Source: Macrotis lagotis
Lineage: Eukaryota > Chordata > Mammalia > Peramelemorphia > Peramelidae
Assembly: GCF_037893015.1 (NCBI RefSeq)
Contig: NC_133658.1
Coordinates: 638,162,244 to 638,226,243 of the forward strand
DNA length: 64,000 nucleotides
Direction: 5' to 3'
Part shown: one piece after another, positions 34,006 to 44,214 of the stretch
Layout: each line of letters starts with the position of its first letter
How positions within the stretch are numbered: position 1 is the first letter of the stretch
Made by a program: the position numbers and the translations under genes
The notes under the pieces: model-generated
What the model was told of the DNA's origin: nothing
The model's database searches: none
The model's input: only the letters and a program-made list of their open reading frames with translations

Positions 34006-35015
34006 AGAGAGATTTTTCCAGAAATGTTTCTGTAGCACTTCTCTTCCAAGAAGAAATTAGATCATCTTGAAATTTTTCTATATCATGATAATCAGATTTT
34101 CATGGGTTTTTTTTTTCTGTGACAGGTCCATGGCCTCCAAAGTTCACACAGCATTCAGAAAGCAAGGAGACACTTGCAATGAAATGAGCTCTATTTAATA
34201 GATGAAAGAGCTGAACTTCAATAAATTTAAGCTAATTGTGATGTGCCTAAAACCGTAGAATAAATCAGAGTCAAAACTAGGGTATGAATCCAGGTGTGTA
34301 GCCCTATGTGGGGTCAATGAATTGTCTTGACGACTTTAAAAATATCTGTGTAAAGTCAAGAACTTTAGAAAGCAAACTGGACTGATTTTTCCAGTATATA
34401 TTTCCATCAAGTTCAGTCCTTTACTGTAGGAAAATAGTGTGTCCCACCAATTCCACCAGACTGTTTCCTAGGTAGCTCTATCTGGATGCCAATTTGCATA
34501 AGATAAAAAGAATTGGCAGAGTAACTTTTGGCCATTTCTCAGAAAAGAACGTCCCAGGAGAGGCAGAGTCATTTGTAAATCCAGAAGCATCTTGCAAAAG
34601 TCAAAGGTGTAGAAGTCACATTTTCCAATTGAAAGATCACTGTGAAATCTTGGATTGCAGAGATCCAAGATTGCAACCCTGCTCCAGTGAGAAGTTGATT
34701 CACTCTGAACATGATTTCCATGTTTTGGAGACATGAGCAACAGTAAGCTGGCAGTAATAATAATCTTCCTTTCTCCATTGCCCTTCTCAGCCTGGCAAAG
34801 AGTTAAAAAATCCATTTAATATCCCTTCCCCCATATGAGAAAAGCAAATTTTACTGTATTTACCACCTTCTGGGAGAAGGGTTTCAAAGTCAAGAGAAGA
34901 TAAGTGACATACTGAAGCCCTTCCAAAGTGCTTCTAAACAATGAGCAAATCCAAACTTTCGCAACAGACCATTGCATTCTGCTAATCTTCCTGGTAAAGG
35001 GATTTAACAAAGAAG
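34006..35015. other. No recognisable feature
   Basis: About 1 kb without a repeat I can name. The minus-strand 115-codon open run at 34468-34815 has no motif, signal peptide or family resemblance, and shares the region with open runs in two other frames. Confidence 0.4.
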
Positions 35016-35019
35016 AAAA

Positions 35020-35215
35020 AGCTTTGGGTTTCTAATCAGAGGAGCTGAGTTTGAATTTTGGCACTGATGTTTACCAGCAATGTGAACATAGGCAAGGTTA
35101 CATAATCTCTCAAGCCTCAGTTTCCTTATCAGTAAACTGGAAATAGGGATATATACCTTTTCTAGCTTCCCACCTACCCAAAGATGTTGAGAACAGTATT
35201 TTATAAAACTTAATA
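35020..35215 (+). mobile_element. MIR/CORE-type SINE
   Basis: 'gagctgagtttgaattttgg', 'gtgaacataggcaagg', 'cctcagtttccttatcag' and 'aactggaaatagggatat'. Confidence 0.65.
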
Positions 35216-35402
35216 TGGAATTAAAATTTCCCTTCTAATATAAACCTTTACCCTAGTATAGTTTCAAGAGCATTGAAGTAAGTCCCAAGAGTATTTACCT
35301 CAAGATCTGACAAATTTTGCTTGCCCTGAGGTTCGGTTGATCTTTTTGTACCAGCCTTCAGTTTCTGGACCCAGACACTGTCTTCTTTGACATTATTCTG
35401 TG

Positions 35403-35630
35403 ACATCTAGACTTGGAGTCAGGAAAATCTGAGTCTGATTTCAGTCTTAGACTTTTACTAGCTATAAAACTTGAACAAGTTTTTTTTTTTTCATCTCAGT
35501 CTGTTTCTTCATCCATAAAATGGGGATACACCAATAACATCACATACCTCAATAGGATTGTTGTGAAATCCAAATGATACATCTAAAGCACTTTAAAACT
35601 TAAAACTCTATACAAGTTATCTTAGGATAA
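35403..35630 (+). mobile_element. MIR/CORE-type SINE
   Basis: 'agacttggagtcaggaaaat', 'tttcttcatccataaaatgg', then 'ataggattgttgtgaaatcc' and 'taaagcactttaaaac'. The head start is lost. Confidence 0.7.
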
Positions 35631-35654
35631 TGGATCTGAGAAGTAAGTTAAGGA

Positions 35655-35880
35655 TACTGTGTTAAAGGATAGTGAATTAACCTTAGAATCAGGAAGAGGT
35701 AGGTTCAAGTCTCATCTCCAACACACACTGGCTGCATAGCCTTGAGAAAGTTAATTAACTTCTCAGTTCTCCAGGTAACTCTAAGGCTATAAATTACAAG
35801 CAAAATGTTGACTTGCATTGTAAGAGGGACTTTTCTTCACCTGGAAGTACTCATTTTTCAATGATATCACAATACCTTTA
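35655..35880 (+). mobile_element. tRNA-headed SINE with a third tail type
   Basis: tRNA-like head ('aggttcaagtctcatctcc') joined to 'ctccaggtaactctaaggct', 'gttgacttgcattgtaagag' and 'caatgatatcacaat'. This tail is neither the RTE nor the MIR/CORE type; I remember it from marsupial repeats but cannot name it safely. Confidence 0.6.
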
Positions 35881-36602
35881 CCCTTTCTAACTCCATTTTC
35901 ATGGTTTTGTTAAAAGGAACAAATTGGAATGCAAAGAAAAATATTTTGAAACATTTAAAGCTTTCTAGAAATGAGTTTTTACTAAATTATTTCAGTGCAT
36001 TCATTTATTGAATACATATTATACACAAGACACTGTGGGACTATATAAATACTTGAATTGTATATTTACAAATTTGTAAAGCTTGAAGATAACTTTGAGA
36101 TCATCTAGTCCATCCCCTACCTGTAGTATAAATTCTCTCTTGAATATAATAGAAAAATGATCTAGTCTCTAATTAGACACTTTCAATGATGGGTCACTCT
36201 CTCACAATGCAGTATATTTTTTGATACCAAATTTGACTCCCCCCAATATATGAGCTGTCTCTCTTAGTTTCATGACATCTTCTAAACTGTGAATGTTTCT
36301 ATAGAATACTTCATCCAAGTTATGATAAAATTGTTGAATTATTGAACAGAAGAGAGTCAAAATTGGGTCCCTGAAGAACTCCATCCAAAATTTTTAAACA
36401 AGTTGAAAATCATCAATTAATTTAGATCCGATAATTCAACTAAATTTCAAATCTACTTAACTGTACTATCACTGAGTCACCTATCTTCCCATCATGAATC
36501 TTAGAATAAGATGAGAAACTTTGTAAAACTTTTGGAAACTCAAGTAGTCTGTCTGTAGCATTACCTTAAGGTAAATTAATTAACTATCAAACTATCAAAA
36601 AG

Positions 36603-36858
36603 GAAGCTAGATATACACAGTGAAGAGTGTTGGGCCTGGAGTCAGGAAGACTCAACTTCCTGACTTCAATCTGACAACAACCTGACTTCAGACAAATTTC
36701 CTAGTTGCATGATCCTAGACAAGTCACTCAGTCCTATTTACCTCAGTTTCCTCATCTAGAAAATAACCTGGAGAAGGAGATGGCAAAACACTCTAGTATC
36801 TTTCCCATAAAAACTCCAAATGGGTTCTTAAGTCAAACATGATTTATAAACAACAACC
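36603..36858 (+). mobile_element. MAR1-type SINE
   Basis: Head 'ggaagctagatatacacag', 'gggcctggagtcaggaagac', 'cctcagtttcctcatct', and tail 'ctggagaaggagatggcaaa' through 'aaactccaaatggg'. Ends in 'aacaacaacc'. Confidence 0.88.
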
Positions 36859-36954
36859 ATCAAAAAGACAAATGCTGTTAGTTTGGCATAACTGACTTTT
36901 ATGTATTTCATTTAAATGTTCTCTTTAAAAATCTATTTGCCAATATAAATTCAA

Positions 36955-37145
36955 TGGTACTATGAAGAGTATGAGTTTTGGAATCAAAGGATCTAGATCC
37001 ATATCTCAGCTCTTAGACTTATCAACTATGCAATCTTAGTAAAGAAACATATTCTCCCTGGGCCTTAGGTCCTTCATCTGTAAAATGAGGGGTCTGCACT
37101 GAATGACCTTTGATGTCCCTTCCATCTCTAAATCTAATATTTTAA
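36955..37145 (+). mobile_element. MIR
   Basis: 'agttttggaatcaaaggatc', 'ccttcatctgtaaaatgagg', 'gaatgacctttgatgtccct' and 'ccatctctaaatct': nearly complete MIR. Confidence 0.8.
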
Positions 37146-37159
37146 GAGTCAAACTTGCT

Positions 37160-37667
37160 TAGTATCTACTTACGTTTAATTGCCTTAATTTCCACTCAAA
37201 CTAGCCTAAGCCTTTTTTCAGCCTTGCCTTCTTATTCCATTTCAGGATTTTTTTATTCATTTTCATTTACTTTTCCTCATGAGATCATAGTATATATAAA
37301 ATATTTGATTATGCCCTTTCACTTTGTATTAATTCATAAAGTCTTTCCATATTTCTTTGCATTTTTTATAAATTCCCATCTCAATTACATTATAGTATTT
37401 TATTATATTAATATATCATAATTTATTTAACCATCCACTTATTGCTAGTATTTGGGTTGAGTTGCTCCCAGTTTTTGTTTTGGATGTTTTCAATTACATA
37501 GTGCTATGGAAATCTTTGGGAAGTTCTTCTATTGTGTTTGCTTTTCATAACAATGTCAGGGAATATTACTAGCAGTGGAATCATTGAGTCAAAGGGTATG
37601 ATTATTTTTATAACATTTATGTTATATTCCAAGTAACTATCCTAAAAATTGGTATAACATTTCTAAT
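37160..37667 (-). mobile_element. Old L1 3' UTR/ORF2-end fragment
   Basis: Antisense: 'ataatttatttaaccatcca', 'atttgggttgagttgctccc', 'agtggaatcattgagtcaaa'. Same landmarks as the other L1 copies, but much more diverged. Confidence 0.6.
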
Positions 37668-38220
37668 GAATCAATGCTGGCTTGTGATTTGTCAATATTT
37701 CCTCCTAAGAGCTCTATCTTTTTTTTATAATTTGGCACAGAATTTTGGTAGGAATTAAAAAAATTCACTAATCTACAATTTCTAGGTCTAAGAAATGGTG
37801 TTCATAAAAATAAGCAGAGGGAAGAAAGTTGTATGAATTCATGGAAACGAAACAATTAAAGTTTGGAAAGAAATAATCAATTGACAAGTATTTACTAATT
37901 ACCTACCATATGATAGAAATTTTACTACAACAATAAGCAAAGAACAAGAACAATTACTGCTACCACTATTACTATAATTACTAGCTAACATTTATTTTTT
38001 AATTCAATTTTATTTTTAATTCATGGAACATGAAAGCATTTCTGAAACAGAACTATTAAAAAAGATGATTGCACAAGAAGCTGAAGATCTACCATGTACT
38101 CTTTGCTATTCCCTCCAAATAAGCAACAGTTATCATGTAAATTTCTTTTCCTCCCCCCCCCCCAATCACTGGAGATGGGTACCATTGGACACAAACAGAC
38201 ATGATATAGAAAATTATGAA

Positions 38221-38496
38221 TGTTGAAGAAACAAAATCTGCAGTCTATTAATGCTGTTAAAATCTGTTAAAAGTCCTTTGCTCGAGATGAAATTGATTCC
38301 TATTGTTTAGTTGTTTAATGTAAAATCTGTATCTTTTCTCCTCATTTCCAGCTCCCAGTCTTCAACCCTCTACTTCGTTCCTGTCAAGTAAAGGGGGAGG
38401 GAGTTCCCTTTTGCCCCCAATGCCCAAATAAGGGTCAAAGCTATAAAACCTGAACAGGACCTCCACTTGGGCTGGTCCTGTCTCTCTGGCTCAGTC

Positions 38497-38551
<55 letters not shown>

Positions 38552-38719
38552 CCTCTGACTATCTTTCCCTATTTCCTAGCCTTTTGATATTCATTCTGTT
38601 ATAAGTACTTGACCTTTCCAGAGGAAATATTCTTTGAACTGTATACTCTGCTATAATTCATAATAAAATCCTGAGCAGTTTTAAATTCACAGAGAGCATA
38701 CTAATTCATTCATCTTTCA
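38221..38719 (+). mobile_element. Retroviral LTR (approximate limits) in L1
   Basis: Candidate LTR starting TGTTGAAG and ending '...catctttca'. It holds 'gctataaaacctgaac' (TATA) near 38441, a (CT)n tract at 38496-38540, and 'cataataaaatcctgag' (poly(A) signal) near 38659. One base after the end comes TGGCCCCC, the way a primer-binding site would start. Unrelated in sequence to the LTRs at 4.4, 22.1 and 24.3 kb. A fossil without recognisable interior; start and end are uncertain and no target-site duplication is seen. Confidence 0.5.
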
Positions 38720-38746
38720 GTGGCCCCCAAATTCCTATGCTTATCT

Positions 38747-38749
<3 letters not shown>

Positions 38750-38813
<64 letters not shown>
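38750..38813. repeat. (TA)n microsatellite
   Basis: About 31 TA units directly after the LTR candidate. Confidence 0.97.
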
Positions 38814-38815
<2 letters not shown>

Positions 38816-39369
38816 GTATATACATATATATAATTCTATATTTTTCTATTTATCAGTTTTTTGTAGATATAGATAGCTTCTGTCTTCGTGTCCTTTACTT
38901 TTAATTAGTGTCTTTATAATAATCAAAATCATTGAGTTGCTGAAAGTTGTTTTTAGAACAATACTGCTGTATACAGTGTTCTCTTGGTTCTGCTCACTTA
39001 ATTTTTCATCATTTCATGTAAGTCTTTCAATGCCTTTCTAAGACTATTGAGCTCATCACCTCTTATAGCATAGCAGTATTGTATCACAGCCATACAATAC
39101 TATTTGTTCAGCCATTGCCTAATTCGTGGGAATTCCCGCAATTTAAAGTTCTTTCCCACCATAAAGAGAGCCACTATAACCATCAGATTCATAATGAGAG
39201 TTATAATTACTATTTATGAATTTCCATTTATCTTACTTTTACTCACTATTTTCTTTCTCAGCCTTTCTTTTTGCCTTATGCATATGACTATCTCCACTCC
39301 TCCCAACACATACACATTCTTCACTTACCTCTCCAAGAGTACCCCTCTCTTCAACTAAGATTGAAATAG

Positions 39370-39582
39370 TGCTTATTTTCTGGCAGGCACTAGAGTAAGA
39401 CCTTTACAAATTTGATATTCTCAACAGCCCTGGGAGTAGGGGTCTATTATTTCCATATAACAGATTGATGAGGAAACCAAGGTTTAACAGATTTAAGGGG
39501 TGGGGAAATTGAGGCTAAGTGACTTTCCAAGGGTCATGCAGCTGTGTCTCTGCTGAATTTGAACTCAGGTCTTCTTTTTTCA
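39370..39582 (-). mobile_element. MIR/CORE-type SINE
   Basis: Antisense: 'aacagccctgggagtagggg', 'gaggctaagtgactttcc', 'gaatttgaactcaggtctt'. Contains an internal repeat of the 'gaggaaacc/ggggaaatt' part. Confidence 0.65.
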
Positions 39583-39719
39583 ATATTGCTCAAAAATTAT
39601 TTTATGGCTCTTTGCTGTACTTCAAGCCTTCTGGGGTTTAGACTTCACAGCACTATTAACACAGCATGAGTGACTTTTTTGGAAATCATTGTCAATTGAT
39701 TGCTTTCTACCTTTTGTAT

Positions 39720-40135
39720 TTGAATTAAAACAACCAGCATGTATTAAATATTTACATGTGCTTGATGATGTTCTAAGTTCTGGGAATACAAGTTAAGCAG
39801 AAATAAAGAATATTCTTGTCCTCAGGGACTTTCTAATGGGGAAGGAGAAGACAAAAAAGGAAGGTGTACAAAGAAATGGGGTACAAAAAGAGAAGACATA
39901 TACCTGGGGCCACTGTGGAAAAGTCTGGAAAGTTGGGGGTAGAGATTAGTCAGAAATGAAGAGCCATTTTTGTTCTGGGTATACTCCTAAAAATGGAGTT
40001 TCAGAAAGGAACCAAACATACAGAGGAAGGGACCACAGGAGTGGAATGAACTTACAGAGGGACAAGTTAAGGGGTAGAGTGAACTTACAGGATAAGATGT
40101 CTGGGGGTATGGTGGAGAAAGTCATGAATAGATTC
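39720..40135 (-). mobile_element. L2 3' end, diverged
   Basis: Antisense terminus 'cagcatgtattaaatattta', then 'gggaatacaagttaagcag' and 'tcctcagggactttctaatg'. The part beyond 39880 is assigned only by continuity. Confidence 0.5.
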
Positions 40136-40139
40136 TGAA

Positions 40140-40640
40140 AAGGAATAAAAATATGTCTGGCCTAAATACCTTCCTTAAATTGTATACATCTTTAAAATAT
40201 GAGTTGCCTTATGAGCATCTTGTCCATCAGACTTAGATCTGTTTTACAACTCCCTTTTATCACCCATGACATAATTATCTATAAAAATGTGAAGCCACTG
40301 TTGTGAAACTCCAATACTAAGGGAAACTGACTTCTTTTTTTAAAAGTTACATATGGAACCTTACCTAGCATTTTTTTCTTCTATGAACTAATTGAAATAA
40401 TGTTTTAATTTGTAACCTTTAGTGTAGGTCCTATGGCAAAGTGGGCACGGCATTTCCCTTTTTATCAGGCACAAACTTCAAAAGGGTATAATTACTTTCT
40501 CCCAAAAAATTCTGTCAATGTTCCAAACTGGGTCTAGAATATCAATTTCCCTTTTGTACTTTCTACATCTTTTGAAATATGAAATTGCCAGGAAGGCAAT
40601 GTTTAAAAAAATGTTCTGCTTTGAATTTTAATGGAAAAAA
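40140..40640. other. No recognisable feature
   Basis: AT-rich spacer before the long L2. Confidence 0.4.
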
Positions 40641-40644
40641 GTTA

Positions 40645-42640
40645 CATAGCCATTCTGACTATACTCAGTACAAATTTATGTTATACAACCTCAACTGGGC
40701 CCTCACCACTTCTTGGCAAAACTACTATACCTCCCTTACTAATTCACTATTCCATTCTCCACACTGGATCTTCTATACATTTTCATCCATCCTTAAACCT
40801 TTCATGGCTCCCTCTGCCCCATCTCTCTCAAGAGAAAACTGTCGCACAATTCAATGAAAAACTTGAGACCATTTCCATGAACTCCTTCTCTTCCCCTCTT
40901 CCATATTTTCTATCACTCAGATGTCTTCTGTCATTTTCTCTTCCTTCACCTTTGTTTCACATGATGAAATGGACTTACTCTTTATCAAGTCACCTCCTTT
41001 GATTTTTCAAGTGATCTCATTCTATCTATCCCATCTCCTCCAACAGATTGTCCCATTATCTTTCACTTATTTTCAATCTCTCCCTCTATGCTGGCTCATT
41101 TCCTATTGTCTATAAAAATGCTCATGTCTTCCCTATTATGGAAAAAAAACCCTCACTTGATCCTTCCATCTCCAATGTCATCCTATTTTTCTTTTTTGCA
41201 CTTTGTGACTAAACTCCTGGAAAAAAGATGTCTATACTATGCATCTTCACTTTCTTTCCTTCTTGCTTTTTTGTAAATCACTTGAAATCTTCCTTCCAAA
41301 CTTACCATTCCACCAAAATTGTTCTCCCCAAAGTTAATAATTTCTTAGTTGTCAAATCCAAGCCATTTGCCTCAATCTTCATTCCCCTTGACCTCTCTCT
41401 CTAGTCTTTGGCACTGTTGATCACTCTCTCCTCCTTGATAATCTCTTCTCTATAGGATGTTGGGATATCACTCTGTCATGGTTCTTCTCCCACCTCTCTG
41501 ACCACTCCTTCTGCCTCCTTTTCTGTATCTTCATATAGACCATGCCATTAAAACATAAGTGTGCCTCAGAGTTCAGTCCTAGATCTTCTTCTCTTCTCCC
41601 TATATGCTACTTCATTTTGTGATTCATTGACTCCCATGGATTCAATTACCATTTCTATGCTATTGATTCTCAAATCTCCCTCTCTTATCCCACCTTCTCT
41701 GCTGACCACCTGCCTCATATCTCTAACTGCTTTACAGACAAATTAAATTGGATGTACAGTAGATATTTAAAAATTAATATATTCAAAACCAAATTCATTA
41801 TCATCCCCCTCAAGTCCCCCACAACCTTTGCTGTTATCCTGGAGAAAAACACCATACTCCCAGATCCTCAGACTCACTAACTAGGAATCATACTGGGACT
41901 CATTTCTAGTCTGACACTTACTATCCAAATTATTTCAAAGGTCTGCATCTCACTTTTGCAATATCTCTTAAATATTAATACTGCCACTATTCCATTACAT
42001 CACATAGGGACTATTAGAACAGCCTGCTGGTAGATAAGCCTGCTTCAAGTTTCCCCACTCCAATCCATCCTCCAATCAGCCACTAAAATATTTCCTTAAA
42101 TATACATCTGATCATATCACCCCTTACTCAATAAACTCCAGTGGCTCACTATTGCCTCCATAATCAAATACAAAAATGATCTATTTGGCATTCAAAGCCC
42201 ATCATAAACTAACCCTGCCTATAGTTCCAGTTTCCATATGCCTTTCATTTTGAAATATCTTTTTCTCTTTGATGTTTCCTAAACTGATTTGTGAACAAAA
42301 TACTCCAGCTTTTTGCTAAGGATATTTTTTCCCTGGATGTCCCCATAACTGTAATATTCTCTTCTACCATACCTTTTGACTTCCCTGACTTTCTTTTAAA
42401 ATTCAATCTTTTACAGGAATTCTTTCCCAATCTCCTTTTAATTCTAATGCATTTCTTCTGTTCATTATTTCTTTTCCATCCTATTTATTGTGTGCTTTGT
42501 ATTTATTTGTTTGTATGTTGTTTCTCCTTTTAGATTGTAAGCTTTTTAAGGGCAGGGACTATATTTTATCACTTTTATATAGTTTCACATAGTGCCAGTA
42601 GACACCTAATGTTTACTATTTGATATAATGTATGTCTTGC
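40645..42640 (+). mobile_element. Long plus-strand L2 (ORF2 3' two-thirds and 3' UTR)
   Basis: Coding-derived landmarks of the L2 reverse transcriptase occur in order: 'tttggcactgttgatcactc' (A motif region, F-D-T-V-D-H-S), 'gagttcagtcctagatcttc' (B motif, G-S-V-L-G/D-L-L), 'caattaccatttctatgcta' (the YADD region, degraded), 'ccagtggctcactattgcct', then the 3' UTR 'ttagattgtaagctttttaa'. The open runs at 40579-41746 are short pieces in different frames. Heavily mutated, about 2 kb, the longest uninterrupted L2 in the window. Confidence 0.85.
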
Positions 42641-43100
42641 TTGCTTAAATCTCCATTGATAATTACATCCAGTTTCCATGCCAATTTTGATACCTGCACC
42701 AGGAATTTTTCATTGAAACCTTCTTCATATCAGGATGTCTGTAATATACTCTTATCTCAATATCTTGTCTGCCTCCATTTATCTTCACTAAACTATTCTC
42801 TGCCACAGTTCCTGGATAATATGACAGTGTGTCCATGGATTTATGTAAAAGAATAAATTTTCTCAATCACTCTATATCACTCTACCACCCTTTTTATCTT
42901 ATCTGTTTTTTGGGGAAAGAGTGTACCCTTCCTTTTGTATAGTACAATCATGAGTCATATAACACCACAGCTAAGTAATATTTATGAGGTCATCTTTATC
43001 TATCTGCATTAAGATCTCTGGCTCATTTTATTATCCATATTCTGATAATTAATGCGTGGACATCTAAGGTCATTCATATAATTTCTGTTCCACTTTGTGG
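42641..43100. other. No recognisable feature
   Basis: AT-rich DNA up to the left arm of the inverted repeat. Confidence 0.4.
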
Positions 43101-43101
43101 C

Positions 43102-43251
43102 TTTTTTCCTTGCTGCTAACCTCATCTCATATGTTTCTTTCTTTAGTATTTTTTGACAGTTGTATATGGGCAGTTTTCTCGCTTATCTTCTCTTTGTGTT
43201 TAACAATTTTTCTGTATTAGACCCAAAAGTATTTCTTGATTCATTTAACAA
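43102..43251 (+). repeat. Inverted repeat A, left arm
   Basis: The 150-base arm is the reverse complement of 43762-43897 at about 92% of aligned positions, with one ~12-base extra piece near 43195. Long exact runs are shared, for example 'tatatgggcagttttctcgc' and 'attagacccaaaagtatttc'. The spacer is about 510 bp and contains the RTE-like element at 43278-43625. I do not recognise the arm sequence as a known repeat. Confidence 0.9.
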
Positions 43252-43277
43252 GTATTCTTTAAACTGTTATTAATCAT

Positions 43278-43625
43278 TCCTTTTCAAAGAAAACAAATGA
43301 TATCACAAATGAATGATGTCTTAACTTTTACACGAATTAGTTTTAAGTGAGATAGAGTTGCACAAATCCTCAGCTTCACTCTTGCCTCCAGAGTCAATTG
43401 CAATGGCAAGACCAAAGTCAGGCTAAGTAGTGAGTCCCAGGCCCCAGGTTCAGTGCACAACCTTGGTGTCTTCCATGTCTTCTTGAGATCTACTTTAAAT
43501 GTTTCAACCATTTTCATGGCTATTAGAATAAATCATTCTCATTCACCCATTTTGCCTGGAGAGGTCTTCACATCCTAGGGGTAGACATTCCCCTAAATTG
43601 TCAATAGGTTTAAGTTTTGTCAGCT
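43278..43625 (-). mobile_element. RTE-like LINE or SINE 3' region
   Basis: Minus-strand sequence ends in the tail 'gatatcatttgttttctttg', the same tail as at 44.2, 54.6 and 9.8 kb, and carries upstream 'gaagctgaggatttgtgcaa' and 'ctcacttaaaactaattcg', which align with the SINE body at 44.1 kb. It extends ~230 bp further upstream than the SINE body, so it may be the LINE the SINE borrowed its tail from. Lies in the spacer of inverted repeat A. Confidence 0.5.
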
Positions 43626-43761
43626 ATTCTCACAGAAACAGTTTACCAGAATGTGACCTCTCAGCATGCTGCAACTTCCTATATCCACAAGTGGGAGTTG
43701 AATGATAGATAGACATCAATGGTGAGTGAACAGTCCTGAAAAGAACTTGGCAGCCCTCTCA

Positions 43762-43897
43762 TTGTTAAATGAATCAAGAAATACTTTTGGGTCTAATACA
43801 GAAAAAAGAGAAGATAAGCGAGAAAACTGCCCATATATAACTGTGAAAAAAATACTAAAGAAAGAAACATATGGCATGAGATTAGAAGCAAGAAAAA
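43762..43897 (-). repeat. Inverted repeat A, right arm
   Basis: Reverse complement of 43102-43251. A SINE begins just beyond it at about 43915, so any further extension of the arm is hidden or absent. Confidence 0.9.
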
Positions 43898-43914
43898 TTT
43901 ATAGTATTCCCTGT

Positions 43915-44213
43915 AGTAGGTGGCATAGTGGATAGAGCACTGGCCTTGGATTCAGGAGGACAGGAGTTCAAATCCATTCTTAGATACTTGCCACTTTCTA
44001 GCTGTATTACCTTGGGCAAGTCATTTGACCATGATTGTTACACATTTAAGGCCTTCTTCAATTGGCCACTGCACCCAGATGGCTCTGGAACAGAAAATGA
44101 GGTTGGTGACTTAGCACAGCACCCCCTCACTCAAATCCAATTTGTGTGCATGTCAGGGCATCAAAACCCTGATGTCCTGGTCTTCTTCGAAAATGAAGAA
44201 CAAACATTTTTAT
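43915..44213 (+). mobile_element. tRNA-headed SINE with an RTE-like tail (second tail family)
   Basis: Head 'gtaggtggcatagtggatag', B box 'gagttcaaatccattc', then body 'cagatggctctggaacagaa' and 'cttagcacagcaccccctca', and tail 'gatgtcctggtcttcttcg'. The body and tail are shared with 43278-43625 (minus) and 54330-54595. Confidence 0.7.
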
Positions 44214-44214
44214 T

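Larger units (their letters stand above)
36080..37800 (-). mobile_element. L3/CR1-type LINE, split by MAR1, MIR and L1
   Basis: Antisense L3: 36080-36602 holds 'gatcatctagtccatcccct', 'tgaattattgaacagaagag' and 'cttaactgtactatcactga'; 36860-36950 holds 'gttagtttggcataactgac'; 37668-37800 holds 'gaatcaatgctggcttgtga' and 'cagaattttggtaggaatta'. The three parts are in L3 order, which dates the L3 as older than all three inserts. Confidence 0.65.
37998..39190 (-). mobile_element. L1 3' UTR copy, split by an LTR
   Basis: Antisense L1 3' UTR at 37998-38220 ('tggaacatgaaagcattt') and 38815-39190 ('cagtgttctcttggttctgc', 'gttcagccattgcctaattc'). Between them lie an LTR and a (TA)n array. A run of 11 C is at about 38152-38162. 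Confidence 0.7.

Noticed and set aside
34468-34815. 115-codon open frame on the minus strand, no repeat overlap
   Set aside because: No recognised domain, other frames are open over the same stretch, and there are no splice or promoter signals. About the length expected by chance in 64 kb.
40579-41746. A series of 60-120 codon open frames on the plus strand
   Set aside because: These are disjoint pieces of a decayed L2 ORF2 and its 3' UTR in several frames.
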